DNA of 64,000 nt from Choristoneura fumiferana (taxonomy: Eukaryota; Arthropoda; Insecta; Lepidoptera; Tortricidae), in the NCBI RefSeq assembly GCF_025370935.1, contig NC_133485.1, positions 11,682,333-11,746,332 on the forward strand. Direction: 5' to 3'. The translations under genes and the position numbers were made by a program. Within the stretch, counting starts at the first letter, position 1, and every line of letters begins with the position of its first letter. Shown here piece by piece: positions 1 through 12,290 of this stretch. Below the pieces are notes generated by a model. It saw nothing but the letters and a program-made list of their open reading frames with translations. It was not told where the DNA came from and searched no databases.

Positions 1-138
1 TCTTGGTGGTTCTGCCGGTCTTACGAGATTGCCGTTCACATAGCCCCAGGCATCGTTTTTTACAAGAATCGCTTCCACTTGGATTTTCCACGTCTCATAA
101 TTATTTTGAGCAAGTTGCTCGATTTTGACGGTTGACAT
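1..138 (-). CDS. Copia-type retrotransposon gag, N-terminal fragment (cut by window edge)
   Basis: Reading the minus strand from the ATG at 138 gives 46 uninterrupted codons running off the left edge. The peptide contains NNYETWKIQVEAILVKNDAW followed by GYVNGNLVRP. This Y-x-x-W-K-x-x-(V/I)-x-x-x-L...W..(V/I) pattern is typical of the start of Ty1/Copia gag (the gag-polypeptide domain of copia type). Gag would form the virus-like particle of the element. The start is supported by the primer-binding site and LTR end lying directly upstream (to the right). No stop or frameshift is seen in the visible part, so the copy may be fairly young, but the rest (protease, integrase, reverse transcriptase) is outside the window. 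Confidence 0.8.
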   Translation of the reverse strand, partial: MSTVKIEQLAQNNYETWKIQVEAILVKNDAWGYVNGNLVRPAEPPR

Positions 139-189
139 TTCAATATTCTATTTTCACAATAATCACAATATCCAGATTTTTTACTTCTT

Positions 190-209
190 CACTCTGGGCC
201 CATAACCAT
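190..209 (-). other. Copia primer-binding site (initiator tRNA-Met, internal fragment)
   Basis: On the minus strand the sequence just inside the LTR reads ATGGTTATGGGCCCAGAG. This matches the known unusual primer-binding site of copia elements, which pairs with an internal part of initiator tRNA-Met rather than with its 3' end. It sits between the LTR end (...CCCCAACA) and the gag ATG, as expected. Confidence 0.75.
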
Positions 210-328
210 TGTTGGGGAGCAGCTTTCCACAACGTGGGAAGAAGAACAGTGAAATAATAACTTGTCTTATGAGAGCCTTTTAATGGAGATCCATACAAGA
301 AGAAAAGCACGTATCACGTATGTCAACA
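210..328 (-). repeat. Probable 5' LTR of the Copia-type element
   Basis: In plus orientation the segment starts TGTTGGGG at 210, directly beside the primer-binding site, and a TGTCAACA end lies at 321-328. It would therefore be a short LTR of about 119 bp with TG...CA termini. The inner boundary is secure because of the adjacent primer-binding site. The outer boundary is inferred, since the partner LTR is outside the window. Confidence 0.5.
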
Positions 329-735
329 AATCGAATATAAACCAAATATGACATACGTTAATATTATTTTTTTATATCAAAATAGGCATAATACAACCTA
401 TTCCAATAAAAATCACCTTCAAAATGAGGTCTATTGACCATATTTATCGCTGCAATCGAGCGACGAGCGACTGCATGTGGGGGACCTTTATTGTTTTTAC
501 GTGTAGGAGCCCTTACAGATAGGCATTGTTTGCTCAATGGTATGACTTAGGCATTGCATCTATTTAAAAATGCACAGCAATACACTCAAATTTGGGCCGA
601 AAAATGCACGAGTAGCGTAGAGCGATTTTTGTAAGGCAACACGTAAAGAGAGAGATGCGTGAATGCTCCATCCGAAGGCATATATATGTACCTACCTAGC
701 CTTTGGCTGCAGTTATGTCTCGTAGCGGACACAAG
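329..735. other. Gene-free stretch, nothing assignable
   Basis: AT-rich sequence between the Copia edge and the first inverted-repeat element. No open frame of note, RNA gene or recognisable repeat was seen. Confidence 0.5.
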
Positions 736-888
736 CTTTGTTATAAGAAGTGGATGAGCGGTTATGTGTTCAAAATCATCTACACACGACTCTACTACTA
801 AGGTAACAACAGTGTTTAGATCATTTTGTCAAAACGTTTTTGAGCACCAGAACAGCTCATCTAACTTCTGTTGCTGACTGTACCTAAT
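736..888. repeat. Inverted-repeat element (CAGTCA-type termini)
   Basis: The left part carries AAGAAGTGGATGAGCGGTT. The right end carries the inverted counterpart AGCTCATCTAACTTCTGTTG followed by CTGACTGTAC. A related, opposite-orientation fragment is at 43030-43092. The terminal CAGTCA(A/C)CAGC-like bases resemble those of the other short element at 3257, 14365, 33996, 37294 and 57024, so the two may be related Tc1/mariner-type non-autonomous families. No coding capacity. Confidence 0.5.
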
Positions 889-3256
889 TGTCATCCATCG
901 CTGACGTCAGGTGCAATAGGCAACCCGTTGGAAATCGAGTTGTTAAGGGTATTACACCACTGCTAAGTAGCTATGCCTTCGACACTTAAATAAATAAATA
1001 GGTAATCTTTCTTTAGTAGACTATATCTGTATCGCATAGATAGACTGTGCCTGTAGGGAAATCGTGCCTACAGGTGCCTGGCACATAACGACTTGTACGT
1101 CCGATTAAAAGTAATTACCTGCCACCTAGAGTAGAGACATTTAAGGGATAATAAGAGCTAATAATATTCTTTACTTTTTGATGTGTGGTATATTTAAATG
1201 AAGTTACTGTGACAGACCAAGTAAAGTACGAGTATATGACGCTTCTTCCAAAAATTATTTTTCATTGTGGCAAATTTTGCAACTAAACCCAAAAAAAATC
1301 GATAGGTGGGGTAGTCAGATTCGGAAGTATTTTCATAATTTCTTCACTAAACATATTATTTTAATATTATAACTTTTTATCTATGACTGCAAATATCAAC
1401 TGGCCAAAAACGGGCTTAAGGTGGCCAAAACCGGTACTTCTGCCCTATTCAAAAATCCAACTCATCTATTAATTTTAAACGAACTTAAAACGCATTTATA
1501 ACAGCCTTCCTTTAAATTTTTGTATCAGGAACATAATTCCACTTTAGAAATCCTATAACTTTTTATCGCTGTATCCACAAGTTCAAGAAATCAACAACAC
1601 GGAAAGCTAGTTCCAATAAGGACTGGAAAAGCTGACCACATTTCTAATGGATACAGACTTTCCTAGATAAGATTAAAGAGCTGTAAAGACAATTCTTTAT
1701 CTCTGACCGGCCTAACAAGTTTTATATCTTTTAGCAAACCAAAGTTCTTTGACAGATAAAACTAAGGCCAAGCAGGATGTCTATATCCCGTACTTATATT
1801 TTTAATTCATCGGAGTACATGGAATTTTTAAAAAACAATTTTTAAAAAATGAAGCCGTCCTAAAAAGACTTATTTTTATGCAATTTCTCATATAACTCAG
1901 TGAAATTATAGCAGGGTTCTTGTTACATAATGTAAAGGCATATAAAATGTTTGTTTTGCTTTTTGCCTCTTAAGGTCTAAATATAACCGGAATTGGATGA
2001 GCAATTGTTTTGTTTAAATGCACTTCAAACAGGATAAATTAAATGCAAATTTACTGGAATGCATGAATACTCGAGTTTCCTCGTAAATGACGTAGGCCCT
2101 ATTAGATGCGCTAGTCCTGACCTCACTCAGACCTTCAGATTTATCTCTTCGCATTGTAACACGGGTTAAATATCATGGTCATTCGTATACAAAATATTTA
2201 ATTATTGCCGGCAAAAAAAATGGCCGATTAAGGTTAAATGAAATATTTTCAAGTTTATTTTCTCAAATCCAAAGGGTCTTAAGATTCTTATTCAAAGTAT
2301 GTGGCTCTTATTGTGCGGCATAAAGCGTTTCTTGGTCGGCTAAAGCTGATTTCGCATCGATAGGTGTGAGGAGACTCTTAGTAATCAAATTGAGTTGAAA
2401 TTTGACACTTTAGCTTAGATGAGATGACAATGCAAGTACAGTCAACAAAAAAATCACCCACCAGAAACAATTGGAATAGAAATAACTTAACAAAACGTTA
2501 TCTTACACAAAACTATCAGAACATAAAACCGCACCTCGTAAAACGACGCCATTTTCTTTTCGCCGCATCTCACGCAGTCGCATCTCGCATCAGCCCATTT
2601 CAATTATAGCAATGCTCCGAACATTCTATCTTTGGAGCGCACACGCATAAGGCGAGCTCGGGTCACATGACATCACTCTTGAGGGAGATAAACCCTGGCT
2701 AAATATTAACAAAACAAGCTACATTCCAATAAGTCTACCTACACTACCTTACTAAGAAACAAAATCAACGGTCAGTACAGCATAATATTTTAAGCTGCCG
2801 TTGTTTTTACTTTTGAATACATATTATAATTCAAAGCACTCTCCATAATCACAAATTAAATATTGCTAAAATTAACTACAGCCCAAGCAATTTTATTTAA
2901 AATGCGGGGTAGGTAAGTGATTACATATTGTAATTATTGCAATATTTATGTCGTGATTAAGTCTGTGGGTGTGCTTAGGGTTGCCAGAAGAAATAGAGTA
3001 CATTTGGATTCAAAGAAGATATGTACAAGACGCGTCCCTCTTTTATAAAAAAACATATAAGTAAAAAAAAGATGAAACATTGTATGTTTTTACTAAATAA
3101 TTTTAAACTTTAAGTATTTTGACACGATCCCACGAGACCTTTGAAAGTTGAAGAAGAGACAGAAGTGTGATAAAATTCCAAAAGTTACGAAAGCCTTTGT
3201 ATGTTTGTAAAGAAAACTGAGAAAGATTTTTTTACGTAACTTATACTTTCATTAAA
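889..3256. other. Gene-free AT-rich stretch
   Basis: Both strands are broken by frequent stops. The longest open frames here are about 60 codons of low-complexity composition and do not look coding. I see no RNA gene and no repeat boundary I can defend. Confidence 0.5.
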
Positions 3257-3381
3257 ATCTGCCACAGCGAAGCGGAGCGTGCTAATACCTGACACGTCCT
3301 ATTGGCTCTAGAAAAAGAGTCGTATCAGATATTTATGAACGCTTTGTTATGTGTCATATATTGGTGCTGATGACTGTACAA
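3257..3381. repeat. Short inverted-repeat element, family A, diverged copy
   Basis: Begins ATCTGCCACAGCGAAGCGGA and ends near TTGGTGCTGATGACTGTAC. It matches in inverse order the better-preserved copies at 33996-34130, 37294-37432 and 57024-57158. It lacks the left CAGTCACCAGCA end, so it is truncated or eroded. Confidence 0.7.
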
Positions 3382-4890
3382 TACCAACTAGAAAAAGAAA
3401 GAGAATATGGTTGACAACCCGTTCTTTAGTATAAACGCTAATATTACCTAATTATGGTTAAGCGGATTATTTTTTACTTTGTCGCACTAATGCATTTGAC
3501 AATCTTGTATGGCGTTACATACGTGGTTAAAGCGAAAAGGTACTTTAGTATACATACATCTGCATTCAATGAGATGACTGCATTTATGTATTTACACAAA
3601 ATAATATTAATTATATACCTAGTGCCATCCACGAAGACGCGTGATTTTGTCAAAATTAGACATTAATGACATTGTACTCGAAATAAGAACCACGGCACGC
3701 GTCATCGTGAATGATTCTTCCTATACGCATCGTATAGGTATAGGTATAGTATATTCCTATATGTATCGAAAGCGGAATCTAAGAACAAAACATACAATTT
3801 TTATATAGTTTTAGCGTTTAGTACCTATTGTAGTTTAGTGGTGTGTACTTGCTTTCTAGAAACAGTAAAGTCATACATGTCCATTTGCATCTTATCAATA
3901 ATACCATTTTTATGCGCATGCATTTATACATATTTATGCGGCAGACTGTGCTTACGATATTTACATATTATATGTATAGAGCTGACTCTACATGTTGTGT
4001 CTATAAAGTTAAACACTTGTCTTGTAACATAAGAAAAATTAAAAATTTGGTTGGCCTCACTGACTATTGTTTTATTGTATTGATTAACAAGTAAAGACAT
4101 TACGAGTGTTTCAATAAAACTTTGTCGTGAACCCATTAGATATTTAGTGATGTGTCGGATCGATGAAGTCTTATTGAACACAACCTTTCACTTAATTCCT
4201 ATATTGTGGTATTTCACCTTTATAAATACGTAATAAATCTAAAATTATTTTAGGTAGGTTTTGAATTCGGTTAGGCTTCGAATAAACATGAATGATAATA
4301 GTATATTATGGGTCTGTCAAAGGTACTAAGTAAGAAACTTAAAGCAATGTAGTTTCTTGATCAAAAACAAATTTACTACGTCTGTCATTTTAAGTTTAAT
4401 TTTTGTTTTAGACGGGCTTAATTAACTATTAACTGCGAGTTAACTGCTAACCCAGGGTACATTGCTGTAGTACCTTGATGCAACTGACTTTAAGTCTAGG
4501 ACCCTCTACCCTACTTATCCCTTACTTACTTACTTAGTAGTCCGTACTTGGTATACCTACTTAAACCTTATTAAATAATCAATCCTCTAGTCACGCCTTA
4601 TAAGCTTACTTTAGAATCGTTAGCCGCTCCAATGGCTTACTGATGTTTGTTAGGTAGTGTGAAAGTGGTGATGCGCAGACGCAGGAAGATTGCTCGGGTA
4701 CTCGGCTGTGACCACGCCGGCGCACCCGCCGTGACCGACGCGATGCTTTAACTACAGTCTGTCGTTATGCTATGCTATGTATGCTAACTATACGTATTCA
4801 GCGGAACATATTTTAATTAACTAAAAACAAATTAGTTTGCTCACCCCCGACCTTATAGCTACGTCTATGCAATCAGCTATTAGACTAGCA
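3382..4890. other. Gene-free stretch
   Basis: Contains short open frames on both strands (for example 3454-3666, and 3838-4181 in three overlapping frames) whose hydrophobic, AT-driven composition looks accidental. A GC-richer patch at 4660-4740 has no associated gene signal. Confidence 0.45.
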
Positions 4891-4894
4891 TGTA

Positions 4895-5045
4895 GCATGG
4901 CGACCGGTTGTGTTGTTCTGAGGATGAACTCTGGCTAAGTTCGAAACGCGTTCGCTTAGTGTGGTGATGGTGATAGTTGAGATTGTGTGATTGGCGTGTG
5001 TTCATACAGTGTGGTGTGGCGGTGGAGAAGCTGCATGAACACGAA
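4895..5045. repeat. Dispersed repeat fragment (GTTCGAAACGCG type)
   Basis: Contains 'gatgaactctggctaagttcgaaacgcg' split around 4922-4950 and a following GTGGTGATGGTGATAG run. From general familiarity this resembles a repeat common in moth genomes, related in style to the fragment at 63780-63870. It is probably the remnant of a non-LTR element. I cannot define its ends. Confidence 0.35.
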
Positions 5046-8000
5046 TTTGTTGCACAGACGTAACGTAGCTATCATGAGATTGCGGGCGGGTGAGCAGTTT
5101 GTTTTTAGTTCATTGATGTCGAAAAATGTCCACGACAAGGTTGTATATGTTGATATTGTGTTACATATACATATACCGCTATTTGGGTAAACCATGACTA
5201 TGCATTCGTCACTTTTGCATTGTTTCAAAATTTGCGTAAGGACCTATTCACACGACGTAATTTTCAGGCGCAGACGATGCGCGTTTTGCTAGTTGAAGTA
5301 CTTAACTGAATCTCGTTTGAAGCTACTTATTGAAAAATACGGCGGCTTCGAAACAATATCATTTGAAGTGTCTGGATGTATGCATTATTTAGATTCTGAC
5401 TCAATTTAAATGGAGAAGTAAATTCATTTTTTTCTGAATCATCCTCTTAAACGATTGCCAATTAAACACCCACTGATAAGTCTGTTAGTCTCGCTAGGCT
5501 AGCACCCACCTTTTTTAGCAGTGTTACCGTTACTTAATTCAACATTAACAGTCGTACTCGTACAGCCTTTGTCTCCTCCGTCCGTGACTGGATTATCCTC
5601 TGGAGTAAGGTCATTAAGATCCTGTGTCTATTCACAACACGTCTAAAATCACTAGTGCGATCATGTCCTTCGCAATGAACACGCTATGTGAACGTTTTTT
5701 GCCAAAGTTGACAGGTGTTTTGAAATTTTATGAGTTCATGCATCAGTAATGTCCGTGAAGTGACGTCACCGGCGTCACGGTTGGAATAAAATAAAAACAA
5801 TTGAAAAATAGTGATTACTTGCTGAGAATTCCTTTTCTGGCTATTTATTCCTTTGTGGGTTTGGAAACGAACGAGCAAGTTAACATGGCATAGGTGGAAG
5901 GCTATTGTATGCAAATGTCAGCTGGGAAACATTCCATACGTTAACAATTTAGTAGACTTCATGAAAGTAAACGTCCCACGGATGAGCTAATAACAATTAC
6001 CAAGCACTCAAAATAATATGAACTTAACTCGTATAATCTCTCCTTGTTTAAGTCTCAAAATGAATTTATAGTCTAGATGAAAGACGCATTCAGTATCTTA
6101 ATTAGTGAGCCGTCTGTTTGTCAAGTGCTTGAGACATTTTATGAATGCAGCTGGTAGAGCGCTTAATCTGGCTCCAAAGAGATAGCATCAACACTAACTG
6201 GAGGAATGAAATAAGTGTCAGAAGGTAGGACAGCCGCCCACTCGCCAGTTTTTCAATTGAAGTGAAACACACTGCATCATTGAATTGACCTTAGTCCATC
6301 TCATGGGCAATCTAATCGTTGCTAACTTCACACATCACGTAGTCCCTCGTGAAATTGTTATGCACAGTTCACTATGTACATAATTAGTTAATTTACATAA
6401 CAGAAACTAAATCGATTCCATGAATTATATGCGTCAATTCGCTCGCAAACTGAACAGTTGGTGAGCTAGAATGCGCAAGACATGCCCCTAAATGGTCTTG
6501 GCGTAGGTTTTCGCAGAAGCCTGGCTGTGATCCTTAGCAACTTTTGGTCACGATGCAGCCTTTATGGCTGTGTTTATCATATCCTCACTTTCACGTGAGC
6601 CCCAAGTCAGAATAATGATTGCAAACAGAAATGGTATGCCGTTTTAGAGAGATGCGTGACGTGTAAGTGGTGCAGGCGACCTCAGACGGGTATTCGCGGC
6701 GATGATCTCACCGGGCCCACGTCCTCGCTCAAACTCGTTTCTTGTTTACTTGCCGGCGCTCAGAACTTAACGTCGGTAACACAGGACGTACTGTATCAAG
6801 TGGAAGACAGGTTACGTCATTTCGTCCTATATTCAGTGGAAGGGAACCGCAGGGGCCGAAGTTTAAAGGGTTAAATTATTTGTATATGAACGTAATGTTA
6901 ATTAAAATACTGAGGGGAATGTTATGCAGGTGCATAATTACTGTACGCATTATTTTTGCGGCACGTCTCTCACTTGCAATTCTGAGGTCGTGGGGTTTTT
7001 TTGGTTATCAACTACTCGCAATTTAACCTGGGTCCCGCGGGAATATTTTCCCAGGATAAAAGCCTTAGTTAATCTGTAATAGTGTATAATTTTAAAAATC
7101 GGTTCAGTATTTTTAGAGAGATTACTCCTTACATACAGACAATAAATGAACACACTAAGTTTATATCTCTTTATAATTAGACATAGAGTTAGAGACAAAG
7201 GATTGTAAGTAAAGTATTTGTTAATTGTGTTGTTGTTATTTATTAGATACTTAGTGACATTATGGAAATGTATTTGCAATACTGCTATATTTAAATAACT
7301 CATTAATTATCCTATAATTAAGATACCGTCAATATCCTCCATGTTTTCTTATGTACATAGGTAAAGTAGGAATGTTATGAAACGTACAAAATATTTAAAC
7401 ACTTGTTTGTTAAAATGGCTTTAGAGCATAAATCTTGAAGTGACGGTTGAGGTCAAATTCATTATATAATCAAGTGGTTCCTAATGGATTTAAGACAGAA
7501 TGTAATTTTCTAGTTTGGTTGCAAAGCTATTTTTAATAATTCAAGAGCAAGTCAACAATGAAACCACTTTTTGCCCTTGAGCCCGTTGTAAGGTGTACTA
7601 AATCACGGAAAAAATGCAATTTATTTTATCAAGAACAACAAAAAAGCATATTATTAGTTCATTCATAATTATACCGTGTGGGTTTCAATGAATCATATTT
7701 TCCTTGTGTTTTATTTACATTTCGCAAACGAACTTCTGCATCGTTCAAAATTTAGTTTTGCTGATTCATTTTGATCGTCATCAGCACATCGCTCTTTAAA
7801 GGTTAATTAGGAGATTGGACAAGAAATTCAGTTCTTTTGTGCTTTGTGAATTAGATTGCGTGGTAATCGAGCTTACAGACAGGTAGGCCATATGGTCGTC
7901 GACCTTGCATGGCCGACGGCGGAGCAACCGTTCTACGCCCACCACTGAAGCTGAATTTAACAAACTTACCAGTTGTTTGCGGAGATTATTTAGTTTCGAT

Positions 8001-8752
8001 TAAGTACTTATAGCCTTGCGAGTCCTGACTTCTTGTAACTTACCTTCTTCGGACTCAGCTTGAGAGTCCCCAGTTTTGTGATTTTGGAATTTATTTCAAC
8101 ATAATATAGGTTAATTTAGGATGACTGGTAGAGGTCTCCTAAAGGGATAAGTTCGCCATTGTACATATATCACAATGTTTGTCAATTGTGTTTGCTTATT
8201 TACAATAAAGAGTCTACATACATCATTTAAAAGTTCTTAATTAAATAATTTAAAAAGATGTACTGCATAATGCTTGCGGCAACTGCCAGCATACTTTGCA
8301 AAGGAAGATTTTTTAAACGATTTTATAATTTTTAATTGTAAGAATAAATTACTACTTATTTACATTGGATTTACGACATCGATAAGTATTAATTCATGCT
8401 GATTATCTAAATCTTGAGGATTTTGAAAATAATTGCTGGAAATTTATTTCAGACGATATTTAGATTAAATGCTGATAGCAGAAGCGACAAGGCAATTTTA
8501 ACTTGTAATTGTCAGCGTATTTTCCTTTTTTTATCGATCCTCGTCGTTAACTTTATTCTTTTCTATTAGTGAATTCACGAGATCGTTAATTGTGTCAAAA
8601 TTTGCATAATAACGTCCTGTATCTTGATCTGATGTTTTATCCCATAGCAAATAAGGAAGTGCTATTTTACTAACTCTATTCATCTATGCCATAGACTCTA
8701 TGGTAAGAGAATTTTAATTCTGAATGAAGGGTATTAGCAATAGCTTGCAGTT
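5046..8752. other. Gene-free stretch
   Basis: About 3.7 kb without a defensible gene. Open frames of 70-117 codons at 5684-5914, 6656-7026 and 6950-7303 have no motif, no coherent composition and overlap each other on opposite strands, so they look like chance. No RNA gene seen. Confidence 0.45.
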
Positions 8753-9398
8753 GTTTTTAGGGTTCCGTAGTCAACTAGGAACCGTTATAGTTTCACCATG
8801 TCTGTCCGTCTGTCTGTGTGTCTGGCTGTCTGCGGCTAAGCTCAGGGGCGTTAGTAGGTACTAGAAAGCTGTAATTTGGCATGAATATACATATCAGTCA
8901 CGGCGATAGTGGTAAAATAAAATAAAATAAAAATAAAAATGTTACCTCCCATGAACGTAAAGTGGTGATTTATATTAAAATCGAGCGTTCCCTCTTAAAT
9001 CTAAACTGTTGGGTGGAAAAAATTTGAAAAAATTCAGGATGGTAGTTAAGTATATCAAATTTACAAGGAAAATTATAACGGCTAAGATTGCTTGAGAATT
9101 ATATTATTCACCTCACCACCCATTGATTAATTTTAACTGACGGATAAATGTGATGTCGTCTTTGTCTGTTTTGTTCGAATAAACGGAGACATTTATCCGT
9201 CAGTTAAAATTAATCAACGGGTGGTGAAACAACCCCTTAAATTAAATAACAGCCTAAGGTATACTAAATATGCCTGAACTTGGAAGATTCCGTACTTTTA
9301 CACAATACGAAATCCGTTGAAAAATATTACTATATTTTTTCGTAATGGCTACGGAACCCTTGGGCGTGTCCGACGCGCTCTTGACCGGTTTTTTTTAC
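8753..9398 (-). repeat. Dispersed element with GGGTTCCGTAG / CCGGTTTTT ends
   Basis: Starts TTTTAGGGTTCCGTAG, includes a CTGTCCGTCTGTCTGTG microsatellite at 8800-8835, and ends GGCTACGGAACCCTTGGGCG then CTTGACCGGTTTTTTT. The same landmarks occur in the opposite order at 11353-11982, so these are two copies of one family in opposite orientation. No coding capacity remains. A separate hairpin element has inserted inside this copy at about 9114-9226. Confidence 0.7.
9114..9226. repeat. Hairpin element nested in the 8753-9398 repeat
   Basis: Two arms of about 38 bp, CACCACCCATTGATTAATTT... and its inverse ending ...CAACGGGTGGTG, differ by one base near the tips and flank a ~36-bp loop. The near-perfect arms point to a recent insertion of a miniature inverted-repeat element. 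Confidence 0.75.
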
Positions 9399-11352
9399 AT
9401 GCCTTTGATCCTATACCGCAAAAAGTTAATTATATTAATTAATATACATGTTTCACAGAATTTTTTACAATTCAACGGTGTTTAATTTGTTAGTGAAATC
9501 AGCACTTAGTAATAATATGTAATAATTTTGGGCAAAAACCGTGTAAAACCTTGCCGAGGGTATGCAGTGCACCGCCATTATATAACTAAAAGCCTTCGAA
9601 CTTACCTCCGTACATTAAATGCGCCCGGTTTGGTCGGCGTCATTCCATTTTTGGAGGCACGACTTTCAACAGCAATGGGGTCGTTCTTTTTTGCTTACCG
9701 TACTTATATGCCTCCGATTCCAAGATACAATCTTATTGATACTTTACTCGAAGTATTTTTTGGTCGACTCCTCTTAACGGACACTGCAGGCTTCATGAAT
9801 TTTAATGGATTATGTAATGAGTTTCGTAAGTTTTGTCCTAAATTTATGGTAATTCTGTTGTTATTAAGAAGTTTTTTTCACGTCTTTTGGCTATATGCTA
9901 TATTATAAAAAAAAAATCTTGAGTTTTATCGAATCTCCTAGGTTTTGCCAAACCATTTGACTTTTTTTTGCTGCATAGATTTTGTAAGATTGAGTCGTTA
10001 AACCTGGTTTAAGCTTCACAGTACTGAACTGGAGCTGAACAATCAAGATTTATTTCAGTAACTGGCCATTAAGATTCAGTCACCTCCTTTCTTAAATTAC
10101 ACATTTCAAATAATATTTCTCTGCGTGAACATACTTCTTATCGAAAAATAACAGAACGAATCAAATGCAGTTTAGTCACGTTCCAAGCTTACTCAGTTAC
10201 TCAACTTGGCCAGATATAGCTACTGCGCCGGCACAGGCTGCTGAGTCAGCTCCGTGACAGATGGGTCTTGCATCAGATGACATTAATGTGGTCGCCGTTT
10301 AATAGTGAGTGTCGGAAGATGAGACTTGTTTATTATAGGGTGGTGCACCATATTCTGTTTAGGAGTAGGTACCTAACTAACTAGGTGGATACTGTCATCT
10401 GTGGAGAGATAGACAGCAATTATTTACTATATACGAGCTTTTTTACACACTGTACTTTTAGTTGACCGTACTTGCACTGTCATCCGATATAGGTACATAT
10501 CAGTACCAAAAATCTATTCAATCACTGGAAACGAGTAAAAATTTTTTGCGTGGATTTGGGATTTAATTAGGTGAGGGAGGGGAGGGGCAAAACTCAAACT
10601 TATTTCATCTGCTTAATCTTCCAGCAAAATTAAAAATGTGTAAAAAAACAGTTTTGTCAGAGTGACTTAGGTTTTCAAACAATGTTGTTTTAAAAGACAG
10701 TTTTTTAAAGCGACTTATGTTTTCAAACAATGTTGCGTAAAAGTGTATCATTCAGTCAGTACTTCCTCCACGTTATTTACCTAAGTACTTCTTTAACGAA
10801 ATTACTGTGAATACAATTTTTATTTCCTACTTCGGCACACAAATGACCGAATCTAAAGTGGAAGAACTGGAGCAATTGAGGCAAATAAAACTATTTAAGT
10901 GCGAAATCATTTTAATAAAGACATTTAAGCTCTACATTGTCGAATAGTTGATGAAACAACTCACTTCTTGGTTGATAGTAACTCTCTCAACAGGGAACGT
11001 AACTATTACATACCATTGTACGACTGTACGTACGTTTATGTCAACTACGTATGTATACGTAGATTACGCTTTCACAATGCAGTGTGCTTTGTCAATGTGT
11101 AGAATGTATTACGTGATTCCTGACGAGGCAGGAGCGCGATTTTGTACCTATTTCATTTCCAGCGTCCATAGAATGGTATACATGAATGTTGACTGGAGAC
11201 TGGTTTACCATTGTTTACACTGGCAGGGAATCTCAATGTTATGTTTGTAACTTTGTCGTACATACCTTTTAATATTTTAGTAATTGACTTATTTTCAATT
11301 GTGAATTTTGGCTAAACAAAGAAAATAAAATCAATCCAGCTGACTAACTAAC
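9399..11352. other. Gene-free stretch with one short tandem duplication
   Basis: Includes open frames at 9528-9908 (126 codons) and 10948-11250 (100 codons), neither with a recognisable domain. The first may be derived from a dispersed repeat but I cannot show this. A two-copy tandem repeat lies at 10648-10740. Confidence 0.4.
10648..10740. repeat. Two-copy tandem duplication, ~49-bp unit
   Basis: Two consecutive units each begin ACAGTTTT and contain GTTTTCAAACAATGTTG. The unit starts are at 10648 and 10697. Confidence 0.75.
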
Positions 11353-11982
11353 AATAAAAAACCGGCCAAGAGCGTTTCGGACACGCCCAAAATAGGGTTC
11401 CGTAGCCATTAACATTTATTAACATTTTTCTAAGGGCTTCGTATTTTGTACAGAATATTCCAAGTTTAGGTATATTTTATACCTTAGGCTGCTATTTACT
11501 CTTGAACTACTAATAATTCTCAAGAAAACTTAACCGTTATAGTTTTCCTTGTAAGTTTGATATACTTACTACCATACTGAATTTTTTCTAATTAATCCAC
11601 CCACCTGTTTAGATTTTACGCTCGATTTTAATGAAAATTTGCACTATAAAGTTTAATATTTTGCAAACATATCACTGAATCGAAAAATCGTTTTAGAAAC
11701 CCCTAATAGTTTTAAAATACCCTATCTAACGATACCCCACACTACAAGATTGGATGATAAAACAAAACACCCCCAGTTTACGTCTATGCGAGGTACTCTA
11801 AAAATTTTTTTTTATTGTACCATTTTGTCGGCATTTATATTTACATATATATTCGTGCAAAATTACAGCTTTCTAGCATTGATAGTCCCTGAGATAAGCC
11901 GCGGACGGACAGACAGACAGACAGACATGGCGAACCTATAAGGGTTCTGTTTTTTCCATTTTGGCTACGGAACCCTAAAAAC
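11353..11982 (+). repeat. Dispersed element, second copy (CCGGCCAAGAGCG ... GGCTACGGAACCC)
   Basis: Begins AAAACCGGCCAAGAGCG followed by GGACACGCCC and a GGGTTCCGTAG block. It carries a GACAGACAGACAGACAGACA microsatellite at 11909-11928 and ends TTGGCTACGGAACCCTAAAA. It is the same family as 8753-9398 in opposite orientation. The microsatellite is part of the element, as often seen in lepidopteran microsatellite-associated repeats. Confidence 0.7.
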
Positions 11983-12290
11983 CGTGGTGGCTTAAGCAGA
12001 GGATCGTGGGCTCAAACCCGGGCACGCACTACTGAGTTTTTCGAAATTCATGCGCGAATTGAAAACCACGAGTTTTACGGTACAGGAAAACGGCGTGAGG
12101 AAACATGCACAAACCTGCGAAGCAATTCAATGGTGTGTACGAAGTTCTCAATCCGCACTGGGCCCGCGTGGCAACTACAGCCCACCCCTCTCATTCTTAG
12201 AGGAGGCTTGTGCATAGCCGTGGGACGTGCCTATAGGCTGGGATGAGTATGACGGACCAACGATAAATTAGTCGTATGTCCTCTTTAATC
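11983..12290 (+). repeat. SINE-like repeat with B-box-like head
   Basis: Directly follows the preceding element. The head has GGTGGCTTAAGCAGA and a B-box-like GGGCTCAAACCCGGGC. The body contains GTGAGGAAACATGCACAAAC, AATTCAATGGTGTGTACGAA and the tail motif GAGGAGGCTTGTGCATAGCC then GTGGGACGTGC. Reverse-orientation relatives are at 20385-20560 and 62345-62500. This combination is characteristic of a widespread lepidopteran short retroelement. Confidence 0.65.

Noticed and set aside
9528..9908. 126-codon plus-strand open frame
   Set aside because: No recognisable domain, no promoter or splice context, and it lies among dispersed repeats. Kept only as part of the gene-free stretch.
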